Of a DNA stretch of 64,000 bases, positions 32,301 to 46,391 are shown one piece after another. The DNA is taken from assembly GCA_942159475.1 (NCBI GenBank), contig OW804096.1, positions 127,214,941 through 127,278,940 on the forward strand, read 5' to 3'. Positions within the stretch are counted from its first letter, which is position 1. Each line of letters starts with the position of its first letter. A program made the translations under genes and the position numbers. The notes below the pieces were generated by a model. That model ran no database searches and was not told the origin of the DNA. It saw nothing but the letters and a program-made list of their open reading frames with translations. This DNA is from Sthenelais limicola. Its lineage: Eukaryota > Annelida > Polychaeta > Phyllodocida > Sigalionidae.

Positions 32301-35061
32301 TACATACATAGACTATGAGATTCGGAGAAACGAACAAATATATTAGCAACTTAGCCTAAATGAATTTACCGTCTATACCCTTCAAGGACCGTAAAAAAGT
32401 ATTTGAAAAAAAGATAATTGCAGTTCTATATCTACTACAAAACGCCATACAAGTAGATGAAAGAAAATGATTTTGTTGAAACTGCCTCTCCATTACATAT
32501 GTACTTGGAATTCACCCAATCACCCATAAATTATAAAGGAGTTGTATCCCCAGAGGATCGATAATAATTGTACTTCTGCTGAGAAGCACACAACTACAAT
32601 CTTACATTCAGGTAATTAGTCCACCGATTTCAATATCTATAATTAATAGATCACTCCACAAACAATAATGGTATTTCCTTCTGTATTCAGAAAAGTCGCA
32701 TCATAGTTATAGTTATTATATTACACTAAATTGCAACGGCTCAGTTGAAGCCTAGCTTTAAAACTGTTATTACGTTATTGTTAATTTGTCCTGGGACCAA
32801 TGGGAAGCCACATAGTCTGTCTGAAGTCTTTACTATTTGGGGATAACGAAGATAATGGCACTATGAAATATTGATTCAGTTACAACCTGGAAGAGACATT
32901 CCTAAATTATAATCATGGTTAGATCCTTCCACCTGCATTCAGGTGCACATTATATACCTGAGCAAGAACTAGATTGTCATCCACACTATATTAATTGTGG
33001 ATTTGCAACATTCAAGGCTCTGCACAAAGTTATAGAAGGCTTTTTAATGGCTGCATGCACAGGGCTCTAACTTTCCAGATGGCTTACATAGATCTCAAGT
33101 GATGTTACCTGGGTATTGATTTCCCCCAAATAACTTTTCAAGGAAGTGATTTTGAAGCTATTTCAATGCTATTCCATTTGGAAGATTGCACATGCTTCGA
33201 CCAACTTATGGCAGCTGGGCTTTACTGGGCTGATGCAATGTCACCCCAGCCAGTGGTAGAGTGGGGAGGAGAATTATAAAGGTGGGAGGGGAAAAGAATA
33301 GGAGAAGGAATTGAGGAATTGAATAGAAACTCTATGTTGAGAATTACTACCCATTTTAGACCGGGGACATCTAGTATTTATTAACTTCAATTGGGAATGA
33401 TTTCGGAAGCGTTTCAATAGTTATTTAGGCATTAGATGATATGCTCTTTACAGAGTTAAATAGTGTTGTTCGTTACAGTGAAAACGTCACACGTTCTGAT
33501 ACTAAAGTTCTATATGCGTAATTCACGGTGTTACTCATTGTTCTCTTAATGAAAGCTACTCACCTTAGGCGGAGGACAATCATAAGTGTAACTAAGTGAT
33601 GTTAGAGAGGGATTAATGAACCATTAACTTCACACCACTTCCTCCGTGCTCCCACTAATCTCTGGTTAATCCATGTGTAAAGAGGGAGAGATTAATTTGC
33701 CTCCCCTGCATGACTCACATGGGAAGACAACACATGCATCGTTCAACTCTCACATAGACACTCTGGGCCTGTTGTATAAGGTTGCGAGCCTCTCGTAAGT
33801 TATTGTTCGAGGGAGAATAATTCTCTATTCTTAGCGACCCCTTGCCCTAAATTCAAATAGAATTTTACCAAATAAAACGAAACACGTAAATGTCACAATT
33901 TCCATGAACAACCGAGCTATGTAACACATATCTTAAGAACGAAGCGGTAGGTTCTAATAGACTATGATTAAAATATACATGCTTTATATATACGAACTTA
34001 ATCGTGGATGTAATGCACTGTCCATTGTGTAGTATATAATGCATCATAATAATATCCTGATATTACTTTCCTTAGTAATGCCTTAAGGTAATAAGATCCG
34101 GATATACTACAGAAATGTAGATAAACCATTTACTACACCCTCCTCATAAGCATTATGATACTATCCCAAATCGTGGGATTTTTGAGAATTGATTGAGTAT
34201 TTTGCTGCTTTGGCCTTAGTACGACTATTAACCGGTCACTTAAAGGGTTAATGCCCGCTTGGGGCTTCTTCATCGATAAATATTGCACAATACAACTAAC
34301 TTTCTAATTATCCTACCTACCTTGAGACCCCAGTAATGTAAGACTTCCTTGTCTTCGATAGAGTACCTCTTGAGAGTACCCGCATATATGAATATCTTGC
34401 ATGTTAGATTGATATTAAACTCTGACTTTTATCACCAATTCCCAATCATCTGTGCAAGTACACATCGCATGATGAAGGTAACCACAAAGGTATATTCACC
34501 CACTTTGCTACCCACCTGTCATACGGAATTGGGACTTGTGTCTGCGTTGTCCATAATGTAGAATATCATACATAGCAGGGAATCAATTCAGTATTCACTC
34601 ATATGAAACCAAGTATAATATTATTGATTTAAAACATTATAAAGACAGATCTGATATTTTTGGGTCTAAATTTATTTAAAATCTGGGGTGAACTACGAAT
34701 ACATATTGAAACATTAACATTATGACTTCATATTATCTTGGAGATCGGTATGTCTAAAGACCCGATGTTCGGACACTGTAACCTAGCTGCTATTAGTAGC
34801 GCTAATCCTGTAACATGTGCGAAATGTAAATGGGGGTACCATGGTGTACTCCATGCTGTTTATATTGATTACACCGAGATTAATACACTTATGGCTTGGC
34901 TTGTTCCACTGGCGAGACCTTCTGAAAGAAAGCCTCAGCAGCTGGTATTGGCACGTGGAGTAAATAGTACAGGTTTGGATACTATGCAAATACGGCACTG
35001 CACGAAAAATGACCCAGACACCGGTGCGCATTGTCCGAATATAATTAACGATAACGGATAA
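29349..35061. other. Intron sequence without recognised genes
   Basis: AT-rich and mostly non-repetitive by eye. It includes a purine-rich patch near 33250-33320. A frame at 34738-35061 (about 107 codons) resembles no family known to me and stops at the border of the next mobile element. I see no RNA genes or paired ends. Confidence 0.4.
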
Positions 35062-35464
35062 TTAAGGTGACTCAGTAGTGATTTTGATTATTGATGAATT
35101 TTTCTAATTTTTTTACCAATGATAGTTGACATGAAATAATCATTATTGAGTGAAAAAAAACATAGGTCACCAGGCTAGTTTTCATGCTATGGCAGTATGG
35201 AGATAGAAATAATGAATCATATTTGAGTAATTTTACTACATTTGAGTGATTTATTAACATAATTCGTTTAAAATGGTTCTGACATGAATTCAGACATCAA
35301 ATTTCACCCAGACATTCAACATATATATATACTTATCATCAGATAATGTTTTTTTCCTCAGATCCTGAGTTAGCCACCTGGAAGCCCCCTAGTGGCAGTA
35401 CGGGACACTAGCAAAATTGACTTTGGCTGATGACAATCAGCGTTTTTTAAAAAAACTGTTTGAT

Positions 35465-35900
35465 GAATATTTTTTAAATTTAATATGAATGTAGATACCG
35501 TATTTATCAACTCATACACAAAAAATCAGGATGGCTTTCCAGGCTAAATTTTTCTATATTACGACTTATTTATGAGAAAAATTGGGAAAAAAATTAAATT
35601 CCTGATTAATATTTGATTTGAACAAAAATGGCCTCATAAATCTTGATGAAATTCTATATGGATACAGCTATCATAGTTACTAACTCGCACACCAAAAATC
35701 AGCATGAATTTCCAGGCCGATCTTTTTGTGTTACAACTTAATTATGAGAAAATTGGCTAAAAATGAGAAAATTCTTAATAAATATTTGATTTATACACAT
35801 ATGGCTCCATAAATTTTAATGAAATTTAATATGGATGTATAGGGATCGTAGATACTAACTCCCACACCAAAAATCAGCATAAATTTTCTATCTGAAATGT
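35465..35900. repeat. Diverged tandem repeat, period about 175 bp, about 2.5 units
   Basis: The block CACACCAAAAATCAGCAT and its neighbourhood recurs at about 35512, 35687 and 35863, each time preceded by an AATATTT...TAATATGGATGTA-like stretch. Confidence 0.8.
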
Positions 35901-35952
35901 TTATATCAAGACTTAACATACATACTTCGTCTGCATAATGCTGATATTCCCT

Positions 35953-36021
35953 GCTATATGTATTGAATACACATATATCAGTACTGAGCTATATGTGTTG
36001 AATACACAAGATCAGTACTGA
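35953..36021. repeat. Subterminal tandem duplication, 2 x about 35 bp
   Basis: Both units begin GCTATATGT and end ATCAGTACTGA. The second leads directly into the right terminal repeat, which suggests the end of the element was duplicated. Confidence 0.85.
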
Positions 36022-37278
36022 GTCACCTTAACAGAGCTATTGAGCTTAATTATGAATAGGCTTTGGTTTAAACAGCAAAGAAGGCTCATGTGTCAGGGAG
36101 TTAGTTGTGGAATTATTACAAAGAACCATTACAAATTTCACGTCATTCCTGCTTTAATCGACGGATTTTCCCCAAAACTTGTTTATCCCTACCGCAAAAG
36201 TGGCAGTGTTGGTTCTATGTTACTTATTAGTAGAATGTCCATAAGGGAGTGAAATTGATATTACTAACTTTGATTTAATTAAAGAAATAAAGAAGAAGAA
36301 ACAGATCAAGTTCAACATATTTAGCCTACCATATTTTCCTTAACATAAGCATAGTTTCTTTCGGATTAGAGGCTACAGAAGCTACAAGGGTATTATTCAC
36401 ATTCCATGTGTTGACCATTTTTCAACATGTCTGTTTGAATATGCAGCTTCATGTCTAAGGACGTGCATATTCATCCTTCAAGGATATTTAGTTCACATAA
36501 CCCATTTATCAATAGTCCATGCAGTTGTAACCCAAATTCAGTCTCCATCAAAAACCAAAGCTCTAGGCCAGACTATAGATTTTACACTATCTGCTATATA
36601 TTTTTATGCTCCAAAGAAAATTAAGATATAAATTTCTTTTTAACCCTAGTATTCTACGTCTTGTTCATTCTGTTTCCCTTCTTCGTTGTAATTTAAGACC
36701 TGTCCAAGCTTATTAAGATTTTACAGGCTATTAAAACGATTAAAATGATTGTCTGAGACCAATCTGCACTAATTGAATGTGTTTTTAGCAGAAGGCTCCC
36801 ATCGGAAAAAATTAGATAAGAAAACTCCATAAGATTCGGATAATGAGGACACGGTGGTAAGCGTACGATGTGTCTATTTCCCTTATGTTCTTGGTGAATT
36901 AAATAGCTTGTTCCCATGCTAAACATCACTATACACTATGTAGCGCTAGGCATGGTATTCCTAATCGATATTACTAACTGCGAAACGAACTAATCATTTT
37001 CATGACTCAGGATGGTTCTTTTTGTTTAAAAAAACAGATTTCAGGAGCTCATTAATAATTGGAGTTATACCTAATTGTATGTTAAATAGTTAGTTAATAC
37101 CTGTCAATAGTAGAATAAAATATCAGTAACTTTTAAAATGAATATTTTAGTAGTTAATTAAAATTCATACAAACCGCCATAATTTAAGTGAATTCGGGGA
37201 AATAACTCAGAATACTTGCAGACGAGAGGTCAGCTAATATACCATACTAGTTATCGTTATTTAATCTTACCGATAATA

Positions 37279-37321
37279 AACGATCATATAGCTTCAGACA
37301 ATGTGAAGCTATAGGATCGTT
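37279..37321. repeat. 43-bp near-perfect hairpin
   Basis: The 18-bp arms (37279-37296 and 37304-37321) pair at 17 positions around a 7-base loop, GACAATG. The left arm reads AACGATCATATAGCTTCA. Confidence 0.9.
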
Positions 37322-37505
37322 GCTATAATGCGATATAATGGGTTAATTATAACTTTGAATTAAATATTAATTGGTTCTTCGCGTGGACTGAAATCCCCCG
37401 CTCAGGTAAGTTGTATGATAGATACTAAATGGATCGAATTATTCCAAGAAATGAATGCTGGCAAAATGAGTACAAAAGTAGATTAAAACAGTTCACCTGA
37501 AAGCA

Positions 37506-37522
37506 CATATATATATATATAT
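37506..37522. repeat. AT microsatellite
   Basis: A short uninterrupted run of AT dinucleotides. Confidence 0.8.
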
Positions 37523-40500
37523 TATATTGTTCCATTTAGTGTCATGCTATATACAAGTATCCCATTTGATTTGATTTTTAATATGACCTGATGGCCTTCT
37601 TGCATCACAAGTCTGAGATGGGGTTGGTTCCCTTCATGTACCAATGAAACTTAATTCTATAATGAAGTTCTAAGGCCACAAACTAAACCGAATTCAGATT
37701 TGTTCAATTATGTTTCTTAATATGAAAGGTGCATATGAGGAGATAATCGCAAGCAATATTACACGGCGACCTGCATATAACAGGTTTGTGCTTGAGTCAC
37801 TAAAATAACAGTTGCCATACAATAGATCTGTGCGGAACTAACGTCCTGCTAACACTGACCATACATCACCATTGTCTGAATGGTAGAGTAACAAAGCAAG
37901 ATGAATACGATCGTTCGAGTGAGTTAACTAGCTGTGACTGTGCATGTGAATAGCTATTAAAAAGAACATATTTTTCACTGTGACTAAAAAGTCCTAATTT
38001 CTGCTCATTAAAAGAAATATTAAAAATATTATGTTTTACAACTTTTGAAATTATATTTATTTCTTTTTCCCCTCACCTCGTGCTCCCCCTCTATATACCC
38101 AGTACGATTCTCCAGTCTGCTTTTTCTACTTGGGTCTCCAACCACCTGACAGGCAGCTAGTCTTTCTGCTGCCCTCCAGTCCAAATCCTCACTCTGCCAG
38201 CTGCTGCTTGCTTAGGCAGATAATTTTTCCCATGTACCACCCCTTGAAATCCTCCTTCAGTTTTCGAACCTCGCTTTGGGTTGATTAGATTGTGGCCATC
38301 GATAGCCATCAGTGGCCACAAGATGGCTCTGCGGAGGGCTGATGTAACAGTAACCCAAGGTGCTCTGTCACTCTGAGCTCCCTCTGGTGCACGATGAGGA
38401 CCATAACGGTCTCGCATGCCCACGCCATTGTCTCCTAGCCCCTCTCATACAATCACAAATCACCGCATACAATCACTCTAAGTGCTCTACAGTCACTTGT
38501 TGGGATCCTGTGAATGGCCCTACTAGGGGCTCTGTCCCCTCCTGCGTATGCATACACAACATACCACCAGACTTCTGCTACCTTACATAACATCTACCTC
38601 CAGAGTGTTAAGTGGTCTCACTCACTCATCGATTGGAAGTCAGATTGGCAGGTGTTATTGATTTTGCCATCATTATGATTCATATAGAAATATATCATTG
38701 GCTGATGCAAATAGGAACTAGTTTCAGGTAGATTTGGAACAAGTATATTCTACAGGCAGGATCTTTTCGGACATAATCTCATTCACTAGGTAATGAACTA
38801 TAAACTGAATCTAATAGCTAGATTGATGTCATTTGGGTGGACCTGATGAAAGAGAATGTGCCCGAATGACAAAAATGATACATTCGAAATATCAATAGCT
38901 CCAATCGATCCAAAAGATGAACAACAAATAATAAACTATAAATAAGGGAAAATGTTCAATATGGCTTATCAATAGAAAACTAGTTCATATACCTGTGAAA
39001 ATGAGCGGTCGGTGGGAGGGGGCAAGCATTGGTCCGTATAAAAGCTGCAATTTTTATGTTGATTTATAACTCACTCCGAGCTTCCATGTGTTCAATCTGT
39101 GTTCCCCATTTTTTCGTGTTTCAATTGTGAGCCAATTATTGCGCCCAAACATGCGCTTTAATTCATTGTCCGTTGTTTTTTCCTGAATCACCAATTGCCT
39201 CAACCAGAACCACTGCAAACAAACTACAATTTTTATATCGCTCTTTTTTATGATAAGCTGGTATGGTTATTTTTGTGACTGGGCGCTAGTATTTACTAAT
39301 TATGAGATCTTAGCTTGTATGAAAACATTAATGACTGCAAAAATGTCAACATTTTGCAAAAAATATATATTATATTAGGTAAAGCGGGAAGTTGCAGTAC
39401 CATCTTGTGGTGAAAATACATTGCTACACGGTATGAGTGATGTCCTTATCCCTCAAAAGTGCATGCGACTTCACCCTGTTTTCTGAAAGTGCTCCGATAA
39501 AAATAGACGGGATAAGACAGCAAAAGATTAAACACCAAGAAGAAACTATGGTAGAGCTTTAATCATTATCCATAAAAGAACAATAGTTATTAAGCCTTTG
39601 TTTCTTAGTGCTGATCCTGGCTCGTGTGTCTTCTACACAAGTATATTATATAAGGAAATACAATTTCCCCGGTCTCTGCAATGTCCACTGGAAATACCTT
39701 CATAGCAACTAGTTTTGTACACCTCGATTGTTTCCTAATCCTTTGTTCCACAGTGGCTAGTTTCAGAGGTTTGGGGGATGGCTTTCATACTGGTGATTAT
39801 GTTTGGATGACCTCGGCCTTAGCTTGTGTTCATGTGGTTCCTTTTACACAATGTGCTCTTACAGCTTGTACTGAACAGCATCTGAAAGTCCTTAGCGTCC
39901 TCATTAATTAAAATCGGAAAATTAATAGTGGCGTATCATTGCAAACGTTATGAGGGTGGACACCATTTTAAAGTGTACTTCATGCTTTTGGAAGCACCCC
40001 AGAAGCTGAGGGGGAGGATAAACATATTTGCTTTTCGTTAATTTCCTAGCTTCATAAACATTAATAAAAAATCTCTGACCACCTATCTCATTTTTATAGC
40101 ACCTGTAATACTTACCTATGTATGTGTAGGCTACATCCTCTTATAAACTGAAGACAATCCTCTTAGACATAGCAAGCGCAGATATGTCGAAATACAATCA
40201 TATTCATGATATAGTGCTTCCCTCTTACTCTACACATCACATCCACTGTGGCTTTAAGCCCGATTTACCTCAATTTAAAAACCAGGTAACTCTGTATCTA
40301 ATAGGAAAGAGACTGCCTTTTAGCATAGGAAAACCTCTATGATGTAGGCAGACATGCACGTTGCAGTACATTAAATACTTACCGCAAGGGAAAGTAGATT
40401 TTACATTACATGACTCTTTGCTATCAAAGGTTCTAATGGAATAGATTTCATGGGATGATACTGCTTTTTGATTGAGGATAGATCTATTAAAATGTTCTTT

Positions 40501-43500
40501 GTAATTTCAGAACTTTTAATTGTACTTGAATGTGAGGTCTGGGAGTACTGAATGTAAGAAGGTAACCCTGTCTGTACGCAAAAGAATACGACCATACGTT
40601 CATGAGTTGCTACTATTCGATGTCAGTAAATGGGATATCCCCATACAAAACTTCCAGAACTTACATTACTTTGCTAGAAATGATGAGTAGGTTATACTGA
40701 ACATATACAAAAGTAGATTCCAAATTATCAAAGTCTAAAGTCTATTTAATTTAAAAAGAAATCTAGATTGTCTATCAAGCACATGAAATAAGATGATAAA
40801 ATGCAACTATCGTAGGATATTACATCCCTTGAGAATATGCTGTTTATTTAGTGGTTGATGGGTAGCACACTCTGAAGAAACTCAGAAGCTATAAAGAATG
40901 TTTTCTAATTACTTTTCACGAGTTAGACTAATAATAGCTTAATCTCTAAAAGCAACACGCATAATACCTGTGAGGAAAGGGAAGTGAGGAAAGGAAAGTA
41001 GGTGTGTGGGTGGACAGGGAATTAGGTGTGTGGGCTTTTTGACGGATCATGAAAATGCGTGGGAAGTCACTGATAACACCATAGAGATGTGACAGGTAAT
41101 TTCGAATCAATTGGATAATGCTAAGATTATGATCATCATCCGGTGAAATTTTGAAGATTATTCTTTACATAATATGTTATACATTGATGTTAGGCAAGTA
41201 AGGAATCGGGGAGTTAAAGGAATTAGATACTGTTGGACACATTTCTACATTATCATTCCTGTGAAATCTATGGCTATTGGGAGGCCAATCAATTTCATTT
41301 TTCAGTTGGTGGGGGGCCTCTTTTATAAGCTAAGGCAAATGTGCTTGGGGATTCCTACAATTGTTCTCCTTACTTCGGTAGGTAGGAATAAACATGCCTT
41401 GTCTGTCTGTATATCCTACCAGCTGGGAATGGGATCATTTATCCTTCCTATACAGGTGAAGGAATTCACCCAAAAAGTTCCTTTCCTTAGCTTATGGGCT
41501 TGGGTAGTCTGTATACATGCTTCGTTACAATGTATAAGAGGTATAGTTGACATCAAGTGGCAATGAGTCCCCTCCTTATTTCCATTAAATGTCCTCGGTC
41601 AGGCCATGCAGCGCTTACAGGCTATAAAAAATCATTTGTTGCATGCATTTCCCTCATGTTTTTCTCTCAGGATCGGGTCGTGATTGCCAGGAAAACGGGT
41701 TGCAAATAACCGATGAATTTACCTAAAAACTCTGACATTTTTCTCAGGGTCAAATCAGGGTCGAAGGTTTTCCTCGTTCAGAAGTAGGTATCATGTGTGA
41801 TCTTTCACTTATTTATAAGATGGGATCGTTAAGCGATTTGACTGATATGCCTGTTTACCTTGCGCATTTTATTTGAAGCTTAAAAGGTACATCATCGAGG
41901 ACGTAATCATGCAGCCTTAGTGGTCATGAGGCTAGAGGCATGTTAGTTTGCCCGATAAATAAGCAATTGGTGAAGGTCAAAATAGCTGCCCTAATTGCTT
42001 ATTTGCCAAAGTGCTTTTAACAGAGCTTAATTGAAAACTGTATGAGCCATTTGGTTTTGGAACCCTTAATCTGGGAATTGTTTCAACAGTTCAACCTGCG
42101 TACCCATGCAGGCATTCTTTCTCTACGAATAGATAGGTCAATAATTGCCCCCTCTAATACTTGGGAAAATTCTCATGCCTATTTATCAAGATCAAGTACT
42201 CCGAAAATCTCAAGAAAGATCACCCAGCTAATTGCTCCAAATTCGTGTCCATACAACATGCAACGCTTTTCATTCCATGAAACAGAAGGTTTTCATGAAC
42301 CTCATCAAAGAATTCGCCCAGAACAATCAAACAAGACCGACGGAGATGTGTCTAAAACCATGCAAAAGTATATAGTTTGTTTACTGTTGCGAGATGGTAG
42401 TAAATATTCAACCAAAAACAATTACCAAGATTCACAGACAACACGTAAAATGGTCATTATACTACATTGCGACTTCCGGTAGACTACTCGTAAACAAAAG
42501 AAACAAAATGTAACAGTAATGTTGAAGTTATACAAAGAAATTTAGATTTAGAGAGGCAGCACGCCTCATAACAAAAGGATGTCCTTTTAATTTCCTGTGC
42601 AAGAAATAATCAGAAATGCCCATTATATCATTTTCATTCAAGTCTGTGTTTATCGTCAGACATAAAATAGCCCATAATTATTATAATTCTCACTGCTGCT
42701 ATAACGTTAAGTTAATAGTTAAGGATACAATGGCTTCAAAGGAAAACAAAATGTGTAGCGATCCTGCCGCCATTCTAATTTTCTTCTTATCACAGTAGCA
42801 GAGTTTTCTTTTTTAAGGGGTAGGATGCATATGATGTAGCACCTTCACCTCCTTACGAGCATTTAATTCTTATACCCAATGCCTTCAACTCTTCTATACC
42901 AGCGCCTTTTCCTTAATGCTCTATTGTTTTTGAGTGGGGAAGGTAATTAGGCATCACCGCCTTTGATTCCAGCCTCTCGCAATATTGATGATGGACCGAA
43001 GCATCAATAGGTGCTCTACGTCAATTATCTCTTAACGGAGGAATGGATTCAGTCATAAGAGGATTGGTTGAGGGGGGACTCTAGACATCGAAGTAAGCTC
43101 TTACTCCGCTATTTCACAGGGGAAGATCCAGAACATGAGATGAGCTAGATATATGATTTTCAACACATAAATGTATTACAAGTAGTAGTCCTTCACATCA
43201 TTGTTCCAATGAAATGTTTGCGATTCTTGACAGTAGCCATGAAATAAAATCATTGTTATCGGACCTCATAGTAAAACGCTTTTTCCGTCAACATGAGGTA
43301 TTGAAGCCTAATCATTTTTACATTTTTTCAAACTACTTGTCATGCAGCACACCTGCACCATCGTAGCCTACATGTTTACAATAACATCATTAATTCATTG
43401 AGGCATTGGCATTGTTTTTTCTAGTTAGATTTATAAACCGATAGAAGGGAGTAAACAAGAACCTGCAATCTGACGCGCATATAAGGTTTACCAACATGCC

Positions 43501-44762
43501 GTAAAACATTAAACGATCGAAATTAAGCAATTTGAATTCGGTAACATTATTTTACGTGGTGGCAATTGCTTCATCAAATATATGATATATGAATAATTTG
43601 GATAGTGAGGACTGGTGTACGCTCAACATTTGAGCCCTCTACTTCGCCCTTGGTGTTTAGGCGTGTGCTCCATACTACTACGGATGTAGTGATGCACTGC
43701 CAATGGCATCAATCGATCACTCAATGATGATTATATACTTAAAGATTTCTTTGTCATTAAAAGTGATCCGTGGAGGAAAATACAATATATCACCACTATT
43801 AAAAGCAAATGTCAGTACCAAGTAATCTAGTAATTCATCCGAATGAATAAGCATTGGGAAAACAAGAAAGTTAACTATTCTTGTAAATGTAACTACGTTG
43901 TTGAAGACTCTGTTAGAGCAACTAAAATAACTTGACATCGAAAATAAATGAAAGAGTAATTCGGTATGAGGTCTGGCAAGGTTCTCGAGAGGAGGACCAG
44001 AGGCTCACGTGACTACTCGCTCATGCGAGATTTTCATTACGGAGTGGCTGGCTTCTTGCAGCGGAGTACTAGTCCACACTTCACATACATCCTCAGTCAA
44101 TTCAGACAATCCAAAGTCTAATAAAGTGTATAAAGCCATTACCGTGCATGCTCTCAGCATCTCTAAGAGTCCAATGTACCTGTATATTCACTGGGCAATC
44201 TATAGTGTTACAAAATAAACATTTTAGTCCAGAGTTGACTTTGAAATCCATTATATAGGCATCATAACAAGGTCTTAATGATGAAGCTATTAAATACATG
44301 TCACTCCTCAAGAGAATCTGACTGCCTCATACTACATTTTCACCCAATTCTATTCGCTCGCTCGCGGACAATTGCTTCCGCCATGTTCACTTCTGTAATT
44401 TCTTGGCTGTACATTGTGTATTGATTGATTGATCAGCGAAGGAATGCTAGGATTGACATGACCGCCTGATGATGTGTTCTAGCTTTGCACCCGGGGAGGA
44501 GGATCCACCATGTTCCATTTATATGATCAGACAGCCCTCATATAACCCACTTGGTGCATGCCTACATTAATGTCCAAACTCATCTAGGAAATCTGTGCCA
44601 ATCTATTATGTCCATGCTCATTAATGCACACCATCCATCCCAATTTATTTTGGCCATAACTATGTATTTCGGGGCATAATATCCCTCCTTAAGCAATGTT
44701 GAATGAGAGGTGAGGAGAAATAAGTTCAAATTGGAAATTCACATTTTCGTTTAGCTCAAGTT

Positions 44763-44812
44763 ATTTACTTTATGTCAATTGTGTATATACATGTATTTCA
44801 CATAAAGTAAAT
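44763..44812. repeat. 13-bp perfect inverted repeat
   Basis: ATTTACTTTATGT (44763-44775) and ACATAAAGTAAAT (44800-44812) are exact complements around a 24-bp AT-rich loop. I see no flanking duplication, so it may not be a mobile element. Confidence 0.8.
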
Positions 44813-45281
44813 TATAATAATATACATAATATGTATAATAATATTGATTTTATTAAACCTTTATTCATCACATACATCATCCTTGCGATATCGTGTTGTG
44901 AGTTGAACTCACCAAGACGTAATTGAGCATCATATCTAGGAGGAAAAGATATTCGTAATGACACATATATACCCATATCAGAGAACCAAATGCGTTAACA
45001 TGGCTTTTCTATCTCTCTTTCGCTGAAATGTATCAGACACATAACTCTTCTAGAGCTCATATCTAAACCTGAGGTAGATCAACTAACCTGAGGGCGCCAC
45101 TAGAACAAATGTGTATCAGACTATGAGCAGTAATTAGGGTCCTGACCTGCAACCGCTTGTGGGAAATTAGTTTGTAGATGGGACCATTTGAATAGTAAAG
45201 AAGAACCTTTTGGCCCCTCTTTAACTTCCTTGTACTTCCATAATGTCTTTAAGTGGATAGATATGATATTATGGGCCCTCG

Positions 45282-45415
45282 CATGGAAAATCGGCCAAAA
45301 CATCTTAAATCCTACAAATTATTGAAACTGGGAAATCAACAAAGAAATGCCATGAGAAATCGGCAACATTTTTTCGGTTAAATCCTACAAATTATTTAAA
45401 CTTCAACCATATAGG
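45282..45415. repeat. Imperfect tandem duplication, unit about 70 bp
   Basis: Both units start CATG(G/A)(A/G)AAATCGGC and contain TTAAATCCTACAAATTATT followed by AAACT. Confidence 0.75.
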
Positions 45416-46046
45416 ATTAAGATGTTATGTGACTCTGAAATCCCTCCTTTATTTAGATGCTAGCCACCATTTCAATCCTACACAACAAAAATTAGATATC
45501 TATGTTCGTCTATAAAATGTCTCATGATATTTGGTCATAATGGTATGTTGTTGCTTGAAATGTTATGGATGATTAAGCTAAGTAATGGCATATTAGATGT
45601 TGTAATGTTGCGTTCCAACTAAGGATGTGTTTATGATCAGCGATCACGATGTATTTGTAAGCATGTTTGTGTAGCTTCTGTTTTTTTAAATTGTTCGCAA
45701 CACTAATGGCTACAATGGTATATATCGTGACTCCTTCTTCACCAACGTTTTTACCTAGATCTTTTTTTAAAACTTTTTAGTAGGATTCTACTCGCACTAA
45801 GGTTATTTCTATTAAGTCAGGGCAGCTTACAGGAAAGACAGTTGGATCAGTACAGGTGGTGAAAAGTACATTTTTGGAGTCAAAATGCTATTTGAGTCGA
45901 TAATGCAAAGTTAGTGACATTATAATGCTATTATTGCCCTCTTACTACATTGATGATTGATTTAATACATTTATCAACCCTCCAATTTTATAACGGATTC
46001 TCCTTGTTGCGATATGACCAAAGCATCACCTTTTCATTTGCCTATA

Positions 46047-46391
46047 GGGGAGTTGCATAGCCGCCATTTTGAATCTTGATTCGCATGGAATTATGGGAGT
46101 AATGGTACAGTATAAAATCTATAAAAAAAAACATATTATCTTCAGCATAGAATATTCATCAATGATCTAATGTCAATATCCATGTGTTTTACATGTTTCC
46201 ATGGCACAAGCCTCCATCTTTCCCATCGTGGATTTGGTTTTTATGGATCATTTATAAAGGCTATGATATTGGTGAAAACAATCTTGCAATTTTCGATAAA
46301 AATGTTGCTAAATATTTGTATGTCAGATTTAAACTGAAGCCATCCCAGCATGCACTGTAACAGACATGCGCAGTGAGACATGCAACTCCCC
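46047..46391. mobile_element. TA-flanked MITE candidate, 345 bp
   Basis: GGGGAGTTGCAT (46047-46058) and ATGCAACTCCCC (46380-46391) are exact inverted ends flanked by TA on both sides (46045-46046 and 46392-46393). A TA duplication fits Tc1/mariner-type or other TA-targeting elements. Only 12 bp of terminal repeat are conserved and there is no coding capacity. Just inside the left end is GCCGCCATTTTG, a good match to the YY1 site. Confidence 0.6.

Larger units (their letters stand above)
35066..36027. mobile_element. TTAA-flanked non-autonomous element, 962 bp, with internal repeats of about 175 bp
   Basis: TTAA at 35062-35065 and 36028-36031 flank 17-bp inverted ends: GGTGACTCAGTAGTGAT on the left, and the right end (36011-36027) is its reverse complement with one mismatch. 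TTAA duplication is typical of piggyBac or Kolobok families. There is no transposase frame. Most of the interior is a diverged tandem array. Confidence 0.75.
36032..46044. other. Long intronic stretch without recognised genes
   Basis: AT-rich with an AT microsatellite (37506-37522), a strong short hairpin (37279-37321), a second hairpin (44763-44812) and a tandem duplication (45282-45415). The block 38040-38600 is less AT-rich, with overlapping short frames on both strands that I cannot assign. TATAAAAG occurs near 39047. Frames at 41174 (130 codons) and 42042 (146 codons) show no domain. Confidence 0.4.

Noticed and set aside
33770..33830. Terminal-repeat-like sequence GGGCCTGTTGTATAAGG
   Set aside because: It resembles the start of the hairpin arm at 9105, but I could not find a paired inverted copy nearby.
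34738..35061. Plus-strand open frame of about 107 codons with scattered cysteines
   Set aside because: The cysteines do not form a known zinc or disulfide pattern, and the stop falls at the transposon border.
42042..42482. Plus-strand open frame of about 146 codons
   Set aside because: No recognisable domain, no clear splice sites around it, and composition like the surrounding intron.
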